Below, piece by piece: positions 24,182-33,427 of a stretch of DNA of 64,000 nt. Origin of the DNA: Winogradskyella algicola (GTDB lineage Bacteria; Bacteroidota; Bacteroidia; Flavobacteriales; Flavobacteriaceae); assembly GCF_005869935.1 (NCBI RefSeq), contig NZ_SZQF01000005.1, positions 62,001 through 126,000 on the forward strand, in the 5' to 3' direction. Under the pieces are notes generated by a model that worked only from the letters and a program-made list of their open reading frames with translations, was not told the DNA's origin and made no database searches. The translations under genes were made by a program, and so were the position numbers. Each line of letters begins with the position of its first letter. Within the stretch, counting starts at the first letter, position 1.

Positions 24182-26059
24182 TTATTGTTTAATTGCTTTT
24201 TGTCCGTATAGTGTGAATGATTGTTTGTCATCTTTTGTTGAGAAAGAAATTTGAATTCCGGTGTTTGGATGAATGAAATCAAAATTTTCACCCACAATAG
24301 GCACAAGTTTATATTCATCTCCATTAGGGAAATGAAGTGAAATTTGATTGGTTGTATTTGAAAAAGTTATAGAAAGGTCTACTTCACTATTCCATTTATA
24401 GTTTCCCACTATCGTTTTTAGTAAAGTCGTTTCAATATTTTCTTTTCTAACTTCAATACGATTAAAATGGTTCCATCCGTATATTTTTGAGGCAGACAAT
24501 AAAAGTTCGTTACCTAATGCGCCACCATTATCTGAATTTATTAAATATACCAGACCCTTTCCTGTAGTAAGATCTATAGTCATGCCTGTTCGATAACCTG
24601 CATTGCCACCATAATGGGTTAAAGCCAAACCATTATTAGATCTATCCACTATAAAACCGTAAATATGTCCATCTCGCTCTTCATTTATTATGGATTTAAT
24701 TGCAGAAGCAGAGAAAACCGAGTTGTCGCCTTGATAGGCCTTGTAAATTTCAATAAGAAATTTAGCCAAGTCCGTCGATGTACTCCAAAGTCCTGCAGCA
24801 GCTTGTTCTGGATGATTTATCCAACCACCATCTAGCACATTTCCATCTACTGTATGCCCTTTTGCTACCTTGCTTGAATCTTTGACTATTAATGGTTGTG
24901 TAAATTCTGAGCGATTCATACCAACTGGATCAAGAACCCAAGTCTTCATCAAATTTGAAAATGTATCGTTATGAATGTCTTGCAGTGTTACTTCAGCTAA
25001 AGTGTATCCACCACCTGAATATACTAATACATCATTCGGCTTTGAAAGTACTTCAATGGGTAGGGAATTTACACCTGTTTCACCTTTAAGAATCTCTACA
25101 TCTGTCGGAACGTTAAGATCTCTTGTATATCCTTGATAGCCACCTGCGGTTATACCAGACGTATGAGCAAATATATTTCTAAAGGTTACAGGATTGTCTT
25201 CTGTTTGTTTACCTGCTGGAAGTTTGTAGCTCATCAAGTATTTTTCAATATTACTATCTAAATTTATTTTTCCAACAGTATGCATTCTTAAAGCCGCCAA
25301 AAACGTTACAGGTTTAGAAAGCGATGCCGCTTGAAAAATTGTAGCATCATTCAGCTTTTGATCTGGAAAGTTTGGGTTAGTGTATGTATGAGACCATTCA
25401 ATTTTACCATTATTAATTACAGCTAATGATAGTCCAGGAATATTGTAATTAATCATGCTATTTGAAAGTGTACTGAAATTTTCTGGCTCATCTAAAAATT
25501 TCACCTTACCAATAATTTCTTGTTCCAGTTGACTTCTTTTCTTATGAGCAGCATCAGAACGCTTTCTGCTGTTATCAATTTCTTGTGCACTGATTTTATG
25601 AAGCATTTGTAAAAAGTTGGCTTTATCTACTTTACCAACCGCATAATCCATCACGTTACCTTTAAAGTCAATAAAAATGGTTGTCGGTTTAGCACCAATA
25701 TTATATTGATTTACGAGTTCTTCATTATTTGGATCATCAATATCAATTTCTACTGGTACAATATTCGAATTGATAGCTTTCATAACTTCATTATCAGCAA
25801 AAACTTCACGCTTCATAATTCGACATGGCGAGCACCAATCAGCAGTAAAAAATACCATAATGTTTTTGTCAGTATTGATGGCAAGTTTTTGAGCAGATTC
25901 AATATTATTTTCCCAAACAATGTCGTTTGAAGGTGCGTAGAAACAATACCAAGCATACCAAAGTGAAACGGCAAGAAATGTAAGCCAGAAAAAGCTCCAA
26001 AATGGATGTGTTTTCTTTTTTGCTGACTTTTCACTTGATCTTATTTTTTTAGTCTTCAT
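24182..26059 (-). CDS. Membrane-anchored thioredoxin-serine hydrolase (beta-lactamase-fold) fusion
   Basis: The 625 residues are a fusion. One membrane helix lies at 20-41 (FWSFFWLTFLAVSLWYAWYC), then a thioredoxin domain (about 48-155) with the redox motif W75-C-S-P-C79 and the cis-proline region (IGAKPTTIFIDFKG). After a charged linker, a class-C beta-lactamase/esterase-type domain covers about 195-525. It carries SLSK (serine nucleophile and lysine, about 245-248), YSGGGY at the YxN position and HYGGNAG at the third motif. The C-terminal 90 residues form a beta-rich tail, as in other DUF3471-type hydrolases. The thioredoxin motif follows the membrane helix, so both domains should face the periplasm. 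Substrates of both are unknown. Confidence 0.85.
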   Translation of the reverse strand: MKTKKIRSSEKSAKKKTHPFWSFFWLTFLAVSLWYAWYCFYAPSNDIVWENNIESAQKLAINTDKNIMVFFTADWCSPCRIMKREVFADNEVMKAINSNIVPVEIDIDDPNNEELVNQYNIGAKPTTIFIDFKGNVMDYAVGKVDKANFLQMLHKISAQEIDNSRKRSDAAHKKRSQLEQEIIGKVKFLDEPENFSTLSNSMINYNIPGLSLAVINNGKIEWSHTYTNPNFPDQKLNDATIFQAASLSKPVTFLAALRMHTVGKINLDSNIEKYLMSYKLPAGKQTEDNPVTFRNIFAHTSGITAGGYQGYTRDLNVPTDVEILKGETGVNSLPIEVLSKPNDVLVYSGGGYTLAEVTLQDIHNDTFSNLMKTWVLDPVGMNRSEFTQPLIVKDSSKVAKGHTVDGNVLDGGWINHPEQAAAGLWSTSTDLAKFLIEIYKAYQGDNSVFSASAIKSIINEERDGHIYGFIVDRSNNGLALTHYGGNAGYRTGMTIDLTTGKGLVYLINSDNGGALGNELLLSASKIYGWNHFNRIEVRKENIETTLLKTIVGNYKWNSEVDLSITFSNTTNQISLHFPNGDEYKLVPIVGENFDFIHPNTGIQISFSTKDDKQSFTLYGQKAIKQ

Positions 26060-26079
26060 TTTTGTAGTTTTAAATTAAA

Positions 26080-26118
26080 ATTTCAACCTAATTTCTTAAT
26101 ACGCATTAAGTTTGAAAT
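26080..26118 (-). terminator. Hairpin downstream of the acyltransferase gene
   Basis: The inner stem cttaat-acgc-attaag (26095-26110) is extended by outer arms atttcaa (26080-26086) and ttgaaat (26112-26118). It lies in the 65-base gap between two minus-strand genes, just after the acyltransferase stop, and is AT-rich, so termination may be partial. Confidence 0.4.
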
Positions 26119-26124
26119 GATTTG

Positions 26125-27237
26125 CTATGCTTTACTAGTAGTAACTTTTACTTTATCTTTTCGCTTTGTATGCGCTTTCCATTTTAAACCAAACAATGGT
26201 CTAAGAATAGATATTCTTCTAATTACAAATTCATATAATACGTAACACCCAATGAATGTAATTATGGTTATTAGGATAAAAGCGATTATAGCAGGTAAGT
26301 GTAAAGGCAGTATAAACTTTGCTGCTAAATACAATACAACCATGTGTATGATATAAACAGGATATGCCGCTTTGCTTAAATACGACAAAGCTTTACTTGG
26401 TTTATTAAGATACTGATAGCAAAATCCAAATATTGAAAATATCCAACTGTTACTTTCAATTGAAATTAAGTATAAAGGTACCTCGTTTAAAGGTCCCTCA
26501 GTAGCAACAAACACAAACCTTAATGTGTAGAGAATTGCTGCTAATCCTAAAAATGCCCATTTCCATTGTTTAACAGTATTCCAAAATACTTTACCGGTAC
26601 TCATAAAAAGGAAACCGAAAAAGAAAGCCAATAATCCAATTGTAAAACCATGCCAGGTTTCAGCGTACATCTCAAAAGGCTTTGGTTGGAGTATTAAAAC
26701 CTCGGCAACGAAAAACACATTAACAGATAGTAAACCTAGCGGATTACTAAACAGTCGGCTTAAAAAAGATATTTGTTTTGAAAATACACCTTTTTTTATG
26801 GCGTAAAAAACAGGAAGCCCAATAAGTACATAAATGAAAATATTTGCTAGAAACCATAAGTGTCCCATGTGAGGATAGTAACTCAAGCCCAGATTATAAT
26901 AATCTTGAAACACAAACATGTGTAACGGTGTTATTGCTACAAAACCAAATAAAAATGGTAGTAATATTCGTTTTGTGCGTTCTATAAGTAATTCAATATT
27001 ATTACGTTTTCGCAATGCAAAGTAAACACCCATACCAGACACATAAAAAAGGATAGGTATTCGCCATACATTCAGCATGGTCATTGGCGCCCAGATTTCA
27101 GTAGAAATTTCTTCGCTTCTTATAAAACCTATTAGCATAGCCCAAGGTTGAAATACAATAGCAATATGATATATTAATAAAAGTGCAATAGCTATTACTC
27201 TTAACCAATCGGTGTCGTAACGTCTTTCAATTTTCAT
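26125..27237 (-). CDS. Acyltransferase family 3 membrane protein
   Basis: The 370 residues span the membrane about ten times. The first helix carries the family signature near the N-terminus (YDTDWLRVIAIALLLIYH), in which the D-W-L-R and H positions are conserved in acyltransferase-3 proteins. Such enzymes move acyl groups across or onto surface polysaccharides and lipids; MdoC, which succinylates periplasmic glucans, is one member. A later HMGHLWFLANIFIY segment is also typical. Substrate is unknown. It lies 65 bases upstream of the fusion hydrolase gene on the same strand. Confidence 0.85.
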   Translation of the reverse strand: MKIERRYDTDWLRVIAIALLLIYHIAIVFQPWAMLIGFIRSEEISTEIWAPMTMLNVWRIPILFYVSGMGVYFALRKRNNIELLIERTKRILLPFLFGFVAITPLHMFVFQDYYNLGLSYYPHMGHLWFLANIFIYVLIGLPVFYAIKKGVFSKQISFLSRLFSNPLGLLSVNVFFVAEVLILQPKPFEMYAETWHGFTIGLLAFFFGFLFMSTGKVFWNTVKQWKWAFLGLAAILYTLRFVFVATEGPLNEVPLYLISIESNSWIFSIFGFCYQYLNKPSKALSYLSKAAYPVYIIHMVVLYLAAKFILPLHLPAIIAFILITIITFIGCYVLYEFVIRRISILRPLFGLKWKAHTKRKDKVKVTTSKA

Positions 27238-27347
27238 AATATTGGGATTTTAGTTGATTTGTTTATAGTGTTTTACTTTTCGCACCGATGATATCTCAAA
27301 TGCTAGTATTTAGACAAATAGTTCCAGAAGAAGTTCATTGCCTACAT

Positions 27348-27935
27348 TTATTGTAAAATCATAGCTACAACAGGCCTTGCTTTCTCTAATTCGTCAAGAT
27401 CTAATGTGAAACCCATAGGTTGTAATTGCATAGACAACATCTCATAAATAGGCTTTATTTCTTCAAATTCGCCTAATACAGTTTCTCTAGGTGTGGCTCC
27501 AAAATTGTTTTTTACGGATTTATCTGCCCCAGCATCCAAAAGCATTTTAACCATTTCTATTCTTCCAAAAAAAGCGGCATTGTGTAATGCTGTGCTACCA
27601 TCATTATTCTTAACAGATAAATTAGCATTTGCATCAATAAGTGCTTTAGCTATTCTAGGTTTATTAAATGTGACTGCCGACATTAAAGGTGTAGATGCCG
27701 ACATAGCTTCTTTTTGGTTAATATCAGTACCAGCATCAATATGCTGCTTAACGGCTTTCAAATTCCCTGTTACCACAGCACCGTGAATATCTATACTAGG
27801 CTTAGCTATCTTCTTATTTGAAGTGGCTGTTGTGTTTTTGGTTTCGTCTTTTTGTGAACATGAAGTGAATGAAATTGCTATTATACATATAATTAAGGCC
27901 AAAAATTTTACTTGAACTTTAATTGAATTTTTCAT
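27348..27935 (-). CDS. Ankyrin-repeat lipoprotein
   Basis: The 195 residues begin with a lipoprotein signal ending SFTSCSQ (Cys26). Residues about 50-150 are three ankyrin repeats (HGAVVTGNLKAVKQHIDAGT; TPLMSAVTFNKPRIAKALID; ALHNAAFFGRIEMVKMLLDA). Ankyrin repeats bind proteins; the lipobox places this one in the periplasm or on the outer membrane. It is divergent from the AraC-TPR regulator gene, with 228 bases between starts, so that regulator is a candidate to control it. Confidence 0.85.
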   Translation of the reverse strand: MKNSIKVQVKFLALIICIIAISFTSCSQKDETKNTTATSNKKIAKPSIDIHGAVVTGNLKAVKQHIDAGTDINQKEAMSASTPLMSAVTFNKPRIAKALIDANANLSVKNNDGSTALHNAAFFGRIEMVKMLLDAGADKSVKNNFGATPRETVLGEFEEIKPIYEMLSMQLQPMGFTLDLDELEKARPVVAMILQ

Positions 27936-28163
27936 GATTTTAAATTTTTAGAATTATTGTTTTGATTTGATGATACAAAGATGCGACCAACCGTGATGCA
28001 GCAGTAAATAGTTATGAATCAAGAGTTGTGAAGTTTAACGCAGTACTATAAATTATGTAGCAAGACTATAAATTATGACGCAAATCATCATAAAATCAAA
28101 AAAAGTCAATTCAAAAACTAGCGTTTAAATTTTACTTATCTTCGTTGCAGTTACTTAAAAAGT
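27936..28163. promoter_or_regulatory. Divergent intergenic region, ankyrin lipoprotein / AraC-TPR regulator
   Basis: This 228-base gap must carry both promoters. A near-consensus -7 for the minus-strand gene (plus-strand CAAAGATG, 27976-27983) and a TATCTTCG near 28137 for the plus-strand gene are possible, but neither has a convincing -33 element. A short repeat (ataaattatg, about 28047-28078) occurs twice in it. Confidence 0.3.
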
Positions 28164-30245
28164 ATGACGACAAACAATACTTCAAATTCATTTTTGTCTC
28201 AGGCCAAATCCGTAGTATTAGAGAATATTTCTAATGAGCAGTTTGGTGTATCAGAGTTGGCAGACCTAATGAATATGAGTCGCTCTAGCCTGCTTAGAAA
28301 AATAAAAAAGCAAACTAGTTTATCTGCTAGCCAGTTCATCCGAGAAATACGTTTACAGAAAGCAGCAGAGTTACTACTTGAAACTGAACTGACCGCTTCA
28401 GAAATTTCGTTTGAAGTTGGCTTTAGCAATCCGTCTTATTTTACAAAATGTTACCGTGAATATTATGGTTATCCGCCTGGTGAAACAAAAACCAGAAAGG
28501 AAGAGGATCGGACTATAGAAGAAAAAGATGAAGAAGAAACGAAAGGAACTATCATAAAAAACAAAAACCTTAATCGCTATATCATTGCTATCACTACCCT
28601 TTCAATCCTTGCAATTATATACATTTTCAAAGACAAATTCACTGCTTCAGACATTAAGGAAAACAAAGAAAAGTCTGTGGCGTTTTTACCTTTTGAAAAC
28701 TTGAGTGAAGACAATTCTAATTTATATTTCATAAATGGAGTCATGGAATCTTCACGCAATAATCTTCAAAAAATTAAAGATTTACGGGTAATCAGTAGGA
28801 CGTCTACAGAAAAATACAGGAACAATCCTAAGACCGTCTCAGAGATTGCCGAAGAATTACAAGTCAATTATTTAATTGAAGGTAGTGGTCAAAAAATAGG
28901 AAATGAAGTTCTTTTAAGCATTCAGTTAATAGATGCCAACGCAGATAGCCCTATTTGGGCTGAACAATACAGATACAAACTTGAGAATGTTTTCGAACTT
29001 CAAAATACAATTGCAAAAAAGATTGCCTTTGCTATAGAAGCCAATGTAACTCCAAAAGAATTGGAACTTATTAATATAAAGCCCACAGAAAATATAGTTG
29101 CTTATGATTTTTATTTAAAAGGTTTAGAAAATCAAAATGAACAAAGTGAAGCAGGATTATATAAAGCCATTTCGAATTTTGAAAAAGCCATAGAAGAGGA
29201 TCCAAAATATGCTAACGCCTATGCTCAAATTGCCATTTGTTACTTTTATTTAGATGTAAATAAAATTGAAAAAAAATATTTAGATAAGTTAAATGAGTAT
29301 GCAGACAATGCTTTGCTACATGATTCTACTTCAGAATTACCTCTGATTGCAAAAGCGCTATATTATATAAATGCCAACGATTATAAGTTAGCAATACCTT
29401 ATTTGGATAAAGCACTGGAATACAATCCTAATGCGTCTTCAGTCGTATTAATTTTATCAGATTTATATGCACGAGTAGTTCCGGATACAAATAAATATCT
29501 TACTTATGCCTTAAAAGGAATGAAATTGAATATAGAATCCAATGATTCTGTATCTAAGAGCTATATTTATTTAAACTTGAGCAATGCCTTAGTGCAAAAC
29601 GGTTTTGCAAAAAAAGCTTCCGAATACATTGAAGAATCTTTGAAATATAATCCTGGTAATCCCTATGCGCCTTATTTAAAAAACTTTATAGATTATGCCA
29701 ATAACAAGGATTTAAAAACCTTAACAAACAAAATGCTAATAGAGTGGAAAAAAGATACAACACGCACTGATATCACTCAAGAACTGGCTAAAATGTATTA
29801 TTTCCAAGAAGATTATAGTAATGCATTACGATATTATGAAAAATATATTAATATACTTAATACCAATAAAATTGACCTCTACCCTGCCGAGAATATAAAA
29901 ATTGCTCATACCTATAATGAAATGGGGTTTCCTAGTAAGGCAGAGCAATATTTGAATAAGTATAAAGACTACTTAGAAAAAGATGAATCTATTTACAAGG
30001 GTGCAGCTTTAGCTGTACTTTATTTATATGAAAATATGCCAGATAAGGCTATAGAAGCTTATGACAAGTTCAGCCAAGAAGATGATTTTCAATATTGGGT
30101 AATTTTGTTTATCAGAGAAGATCCTTTATTGAAACGAATGCAAAATCACCCAAAATATGAAGAGGTTATTGGTAAAATAGAAATGAAATTTTGGAAACAA
30201 CATCAAAAACTTAAAGAGGCATTAGAAAAAGAAAAACTAATATAG
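28164..30245 (+). CDS. Membrane-anchored AraC-type regulator with FlgO/TolB-like and TPR domains
   Basis: The 693 residues begin with an AraC-type DNA-binding domain (about 14-105; GVSELADLMNMSRSSLLRKI and EISFEVGFSNPSYFTKCYRE). A charged linker and one membrane helix follow (about 134-152, YIIAITTLSILAIIYIF). Next comes a FlgO/TolB-like domain (about 165-295; SVAFLPFENLSEDNSNLYFI) of the kind often linked to adenylate cyclases and HTH proteins. About 350 residues of tetratricopeptide repeats end the protein. The DNA-binding part should be cytoplasmic and the TPR part periplasmic, as in one-component membrane sensors of the Bacteroidota. The signal sensed is unknown. The divergent ankyrin lipoprotein gene is a plausible target. 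Confidence 0.85.
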   Translation: MTTNNTSNSFLSQAKSVVLENISNEQFGVSELADLMNMSRSSLLRKIKKQTSLSASQFIREIRLQKAAELLLETELTASEISFEVGFSNPSYFTKCYREYYGYPPGETKTRKEEDRTIEEKDEEETKGTIIKNKNLNRYIIAITTLSILAIIYIFKDKFTASDIKENKEKSVAFLPFENLSEDNSNLYFINGVMESSRNNLQKIKDLRVISRTSTEKYRNNPKTVSEIAEELQVNYLIEGSGQKIGNEVLLSIQLIDANADSPIWAEQYRYKLENVFELQNTIAKKIAFAIEANVTPKELELINIKPTENIVAYDFYLKGLENQNEQSEAGLYKAISNFEKAIEEDPKYANAYAQIAICYFYLDVNKIEKKYLDKLNEYADNALLHDSTSELPLIAKALYYINANDYKLAIPYLDKALEYNPNASSVVLILSDLYARVVPDTNKYLTYALKGMKLNIESNDSVSKSYIYLNLSNALVQNGFAKKASEYIEESLKYNPGNPYAPYLKNFIDYANNKDLKTLTNKMLIEWKKDTTRTDITQELAKMYYFQEDYSNALRYYEKYINILNTNKIDLYPAENIKIAHTYNEMGFPSKAEQYLNKYKDYLEKDESIYKGAALAVLYLYENMPDKAIEAYDKFSQEDDFQYWVILFIREDPLLKRMQNHPKYEEVIGKIEMKFWKQHQKLKEALEKEKLI

Positions 30246-30432
30246 GTTATTTAAATACAGATATTTATATAATAAAAATCATTTGATTTGTTAGGCTTTT
30301 AAGCAGACCAAGTTTACGAGATTCATGGACTTATCGTCATCAACAAAACTCATATTTATACTAATTCTAGTTCGGTTTTGGTAGGTTTTGTACTATTGTT
30401 CTCGATACATTTTTAATCTAATTGCAGTTGAT

Positions 30433-30490
30433 TAAAAACACTCAAACCGACAAAAGCGTTCAAATGTTTAATCATTTTTGAGTGTTTTTA
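30433..30490 (-). terminator. Terminator with 14-bp stem overlapping the end of the 30468 gene
   Basis: The arms taaaaacactcaaa (30433-30446) and tttgagtgttttta (30477-30490) are perfectly complementary over 14 bases, around a 30-base loop. The right arm is the last coding stretch of the minus-strand serine hydrolase. Reading that strand, the stem ends in GTTTTTA. Confidence 0.6.
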
Positions 30491-31967
30491 GTTTGGCCTG
30501 AGCGTTGTCGCACCAATGGCAATTATCTTCTGGTGCTAGTTGTAACGCCTTGGTAAAAGCCATGATGGCATTTTCGCTTTGGTTGTACTTAAGGTAGGCT
30601 TCGCCAAGAGAATCCCAAAGGTTACCATCGTTAGGGAATAGCTGTGTGTTTAGTTTTAAAATTTCTAAGCCCCAAGCTACGGTGATTTCTTTATCCATGC
30701 GCTTATACCCTATTCTATTTAATACTGCTTTATCGTCGAATTTAGTTCCTAAATTGCTTTCTAAAAATATTGGTAATTGTTGAATGTTTTCGGGTTTGTT
30801 TTCGTTGATAAAGTCATAGACCAGCTCGTAAGTGAGTTTGGTGATTCTTTTTGGTATATAGTTTTCATCGGATAGCATTTTGGCTATATACCATGCTACG
30901 TTTTCTGAATCTTGATTGAGCCTTGTGTTGGACAAGACAATAATAACCATATCTTCTTCTACAAATCTTAGAATATTGGCAAAATAGATGCCGTTGCTAC
31001 CATTATGAGTAACGATTTTGGTGCTTCGACTACTTGTGAAAATCGCCCAACCGTAGCCATAATGCGATTGTGTTAATTGGTTTTCGGCGACGTATGGCGT
31101 TTCTATACGTTTTAAGCATTCGGCAGTTAAGATTTCATTGTTTTTAAGTGCCTGATGCCATCTGAATAGGTCTTGAGTTGTGGAATGTATATCGCCTTTA
31201 CCAATGCTAAACCAATGCTTGTTGGTATCTGGTAATTGTTGTTGTGTGGTTCCCCAATCTCTCCATTCGCCATCAGTATAGTTAAAGTAATAACCATGTG
31301 CCAGTTGCTCGGTACTAAAGTTGATACTTTTGTAGCCTGTATGGTTCATGTTCAGCGGTTTAAAAAACTCTTCTTCCAAAAAGATACCATAAGCTTGATT
31401 GGAGACCTTTTCAATAATCGCAGCCAACAAAATGTAATTGGCATTAGCGTATCTATGTATTTCTCCAGGTATGGTCAATAAGTCGGCCTCAAAGCAAATG
31501 TCTAAAAACTCTTGTTTACTCACTTCATCATATCTAAAGCCACCTGTCGCAGGTGATATGCCAGAAGTATGAGTCAAAAGTTGATGGATGCTGATGTCTT
31601 TTTTGTCTTCTGGCACGTTGCTGAAGAACTCTGTCAACTTATCTGACACCCTGAGTTTTCCTTGTTCTACCAGTTTCATAATCGCTGCTGCTGTAAATTG
31701 TTTGGTCACCGAACCTATATTAAATACCGTTGCTGGGCTGTTTGGGATTTTGTATTCTCTATTTGCCCAACCATAGCCTTTAGATAGGATGATTTTATCA
31801 TCTTTTGCAACTAATACCGAAGCTGCGTATCCATTGACAGCACCATTTGTTAGATAGGTATCTATTCTATCACTTAGTTTGTTTGAATCTAATATAGCTT
31901 GTTGTGCTGCTGCAAGATTTAATCCAAGCAGCAGCAACAAGCTGATTATGATTGATTGGTTTTTCAT
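30468..31967 (-). CDS. Exported serine hydrolase (class C beta-lactamase fold) with TPR-like tail
   Basis: I start at the ATG at 31967, which opens into a signal peptide (MKNQSIIISLLLLLGLNLAA, cleaved near AQQ); 499 residues. All three active-site motifs are present: SVTK (in NIGSVTKQFTAAAIM), YAN (in YANANYILLAA) and HNG (in IVTHNGSNGIYF). The C-terminal 80 residues (LNTQLFPNDGNLWDSLGEAY, NAIMAFTKALQLAPED) form a TPR pair, a common ending in Bacteroidota hydrolases of this type. The family includes esterases, D-aminopeptidases and beta-lactamase relatives; true lactam resistance should not be assumed. It lies 58 bases downstream of the NmrA-like gene. Confidence 0.88.
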   Translation of the reverse strand: MKNQSIIISLLLLLGLNLAAAQQAILDSNKLSDRIDTYLTNGAVNGYAASVLVAKDDKIILSKGYGWANREYKIPNSPATVFNIGSVTKQFTAAAIMKLVEQGKLRVSDKLTEFFSNVPEDKKDISIHQLLTHTSGISPATGGFRYDEVSKQEFLDICFEADLLTIPGEIHRYANANYILLAAIIEKVSNQAYGIFLEEEFFKPLNMNHTGYKSINFSTEQLAHGYYFNYTDGEWRDWGTTQQQLPDTNKHWFSIGKGDIHSTTQDLFRWHQALKNNEILTAECLKRIETPYVAENQLTQSHYGYGWAIFTSSRSTKIVTHNGSNGIYFANILRFVEEDMVIIVLSNTRLNQDSENVAWYIAKMLSDENYIPKRITKLTYELVYDFINENKPENIQQLPIFLESNLGTKFDDKAVLNRIGYKRMDKEITVAWGLEILKLNTQLFPNDGNLWDSLGEAYLKYNQSENAIMAFTKALQLAPEDNCHWCDNAQAKLKTLKND

Positions 31968-32025
31968 GATTTTTTTGTTATTGAAATATGGCAACGTTAC
32001 ACCAAATATTGATTACTTTACAGTT

Positions 32026-32862
32026 TCAACTTTTAGCATTCCATACTCCTGTTTTTGCGGTTTCTTTTACGAAGTCTGAAAAATCCGTTGGTTTTCTGTC
32101 CAATACCAATTCGATATCGTTTGTAATTTCAGAATTGTTTGGATTGCCCAAAACTTCAGTAAACAGATACTCTATTAACCATACAAAGTCTGCTGGCACA
32201 TCATGCTGTTTTAACATGTGTGTGTAAGCTGATATGGCTATTGGTGTAAATGCGATGTCTCTTTGGGTTGCCTGAGCAATTTCTTCAACGGCCTCTTTAA
32301 AAGTTAATGTTCTTGGGCCAGTAAGCTGATACATTTTTCCGTTGTGCTTATCGTGCAATAGTGCTTCTACTGCAACATCTGCAATATCGTTAGTATCTAC
32401 AAAGGGGATTTTAGCTTCGGCTTGTGGTAAGGCTACAAAACCTTCAAGAATAGGATCTATTAAAAAGCTTTCACTAAAATTTTGATTGAACCAGCTAGCT
32501 CTAACAATTGTATAATCTAATCCTGAATGTATAACAACCTGCTCACAAAGCTCTGCTTCTCTTTCACCCTTACCTGATAATAGTACAAGCTTCTTTACGT
32601 TACACTTTTTGGCTTTTTTGACCAAAGTTTCAATAGCTTCTAATGCTCCGGGTACTGCTAAATCTGGTTGAAAGGTAATATAGACCTTGTCTATGTTTTG
32701 CATAGCGTCTTCCCAAGTGTCTGGATTATCCCAACCGAAAGCTGGAGTTGCTGATCTAGATCCTACTCTTACGTTGTGTCCTAAGACGTTTAGTTTGTTT
32801 ACGATTTTGCGACCTGTTTTACCAGTTCCGCCAATGACTAAGATGTTTTGTTTGTTTTCCAT
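32026..32862 (-). CDS. NmrA-like NAD(P)-binding protein
   Basis: The 278 residues open with a Rossmann dinucleotide site (ILVIGGTGKTGRKIVNKLNV; GGTGxTG). Later features typical of NmrA/atypical short-chain dehydrogenases are LVLLSGKGE, YTIVRASWFNQNFSE and FVDTNDIADVAVEAL. The YxxxK catalytic pair of classical dehydrogenases is not evident, as usual in this group, which often acts as redox sensors or quinone reductases. It is preceded by the 21-base leader element also found before the gene at 22898. It is probably in an operon with the DUF1772 gene, 55 bases upstream. Confidence 0.85.
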   Translation of the reverse strand: MENKQNILVIGGTGKTGRKIVNKLNVLGHNVRVGSRSATPAFGWDNPDTWEDAMQNIDKVYITFQPDLAVPGALEAIETLVKKAKKCNVKKLVLLSGKGEREAELCEQVVIHSGLDYTIVRASWFNQNFSESFLIDPILEGFVALPQAEAKIPFVDTNDIADVAVEALLHDKHNGKMYQLTGPRTLTFKEAVEEIAQATQRDIAFTPIAISAYTHMLKQHDVPADFVWLIEYLFTEVLGNPNNSEITNDIELVLDRKPTDFSDFVKETAKTGVWNAKS

Positions 32863-32895
32863 GATTGTTGTGTTTTAATTTTTGTTTTTAATTAC

Positions 32896-32916
32896 TGTTC
32901 GTTTTTTGATTGATGA
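32896..32916 (-). repeat. 21-base leader element, copy 2
   Basis: Identical over 21 bases to 23519-23539. It ends one base from the stop codon of the DUF1772 gene (32918) and lies 33 bases before the start of the NmrA-like gene. Confidence 0.65.
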
Positions 32917-32917
32917 T

Positions 32918-33424
32918 TTATAAATTGCTTTTTTCGATTTGCATAGCGCTAATGATGAGCAGTATAAAAGCAATTATTGCTGTTACTGTTCTAATAGTGT
33001 GAAATTGATTCCATTTGGTTTCAAAGGTTGCTCTTAAGGCTTTTAAATCTTCAGCGCTTGCTGTGATCAAATTAGTTTTATCTACCATTTCGTTTAAGGG
33101 TACATTTCCAAAAATGGTGATCACCACTACTCCAACCGTATAGATTACTGCGGCTGCGATTAGTAACCCCTTTATGTTTGATGGTGCATTTCTAAAGACA
33201 TATATATTAATGATGCTTAAGAAGAATGGCCCAAAGAATACTATGAAGAAGGTTGGATTAAGAATCGTTCTGTTTATTTGTTGAAATGCACTCAGGTAAC
33301 CCAAGTTATCTAATCGTCCTAATCCTGAGGTAATGGAGTTAGACCATGTAAAGCACAAGCCTGCTGATAAACCTGTTAGTATTATAAGTATTATGATTGC
33401 TGTATTTTCTATAGAAATATTCAT
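32918..33424 (-). CDS. DUF1772 (anthrone oxygenase-like) membrane protein
   Basis: The 168 residues have four membrane helices. The pattern AGLCFTWSNSITSGLGRL near residue 20, NRTILNPTFFIVFFGPFFLS in the middle, and FGNVPLNEMVDKTNL followed by KWNQFHTIRTVTAIIAFILL is that of DUF1772, which includes fungal anthrone oxygenase-like proteins. The N-x-P-x-N and W-x-x-x-H-x-x-R residues are the conserved ones. No substrate is known in bacteria. Its start lies 3 bases after the stop of the 133-residue membrane protein, indicating an operon. Confidence 0.8.
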   Translation of the reverse strand: MNISIENTAIIILIILTGLSAGLCFTWSNSITSGLGRLDNLGYLSAFQQINRTILNPTFFIVFFGPFFLSIINIYVFRNAPSNIKGLLIAAAVIYTVGVVVITIFGNVPLNEMVDKTNLITASAEDLKALRATFETKWNQFHTIRTVTAIIAFILLIISAMQIEKSNL

Positions 33425-33427
33425 GAC

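Noticed and set aside
30468..31967. True beta-lactamase resistance gene
   Set aside because: The SxxK/YxN/HxG motifs fit the wide class C-like hydrolase family; the TPR tail and context do not support antibiotic resistance.
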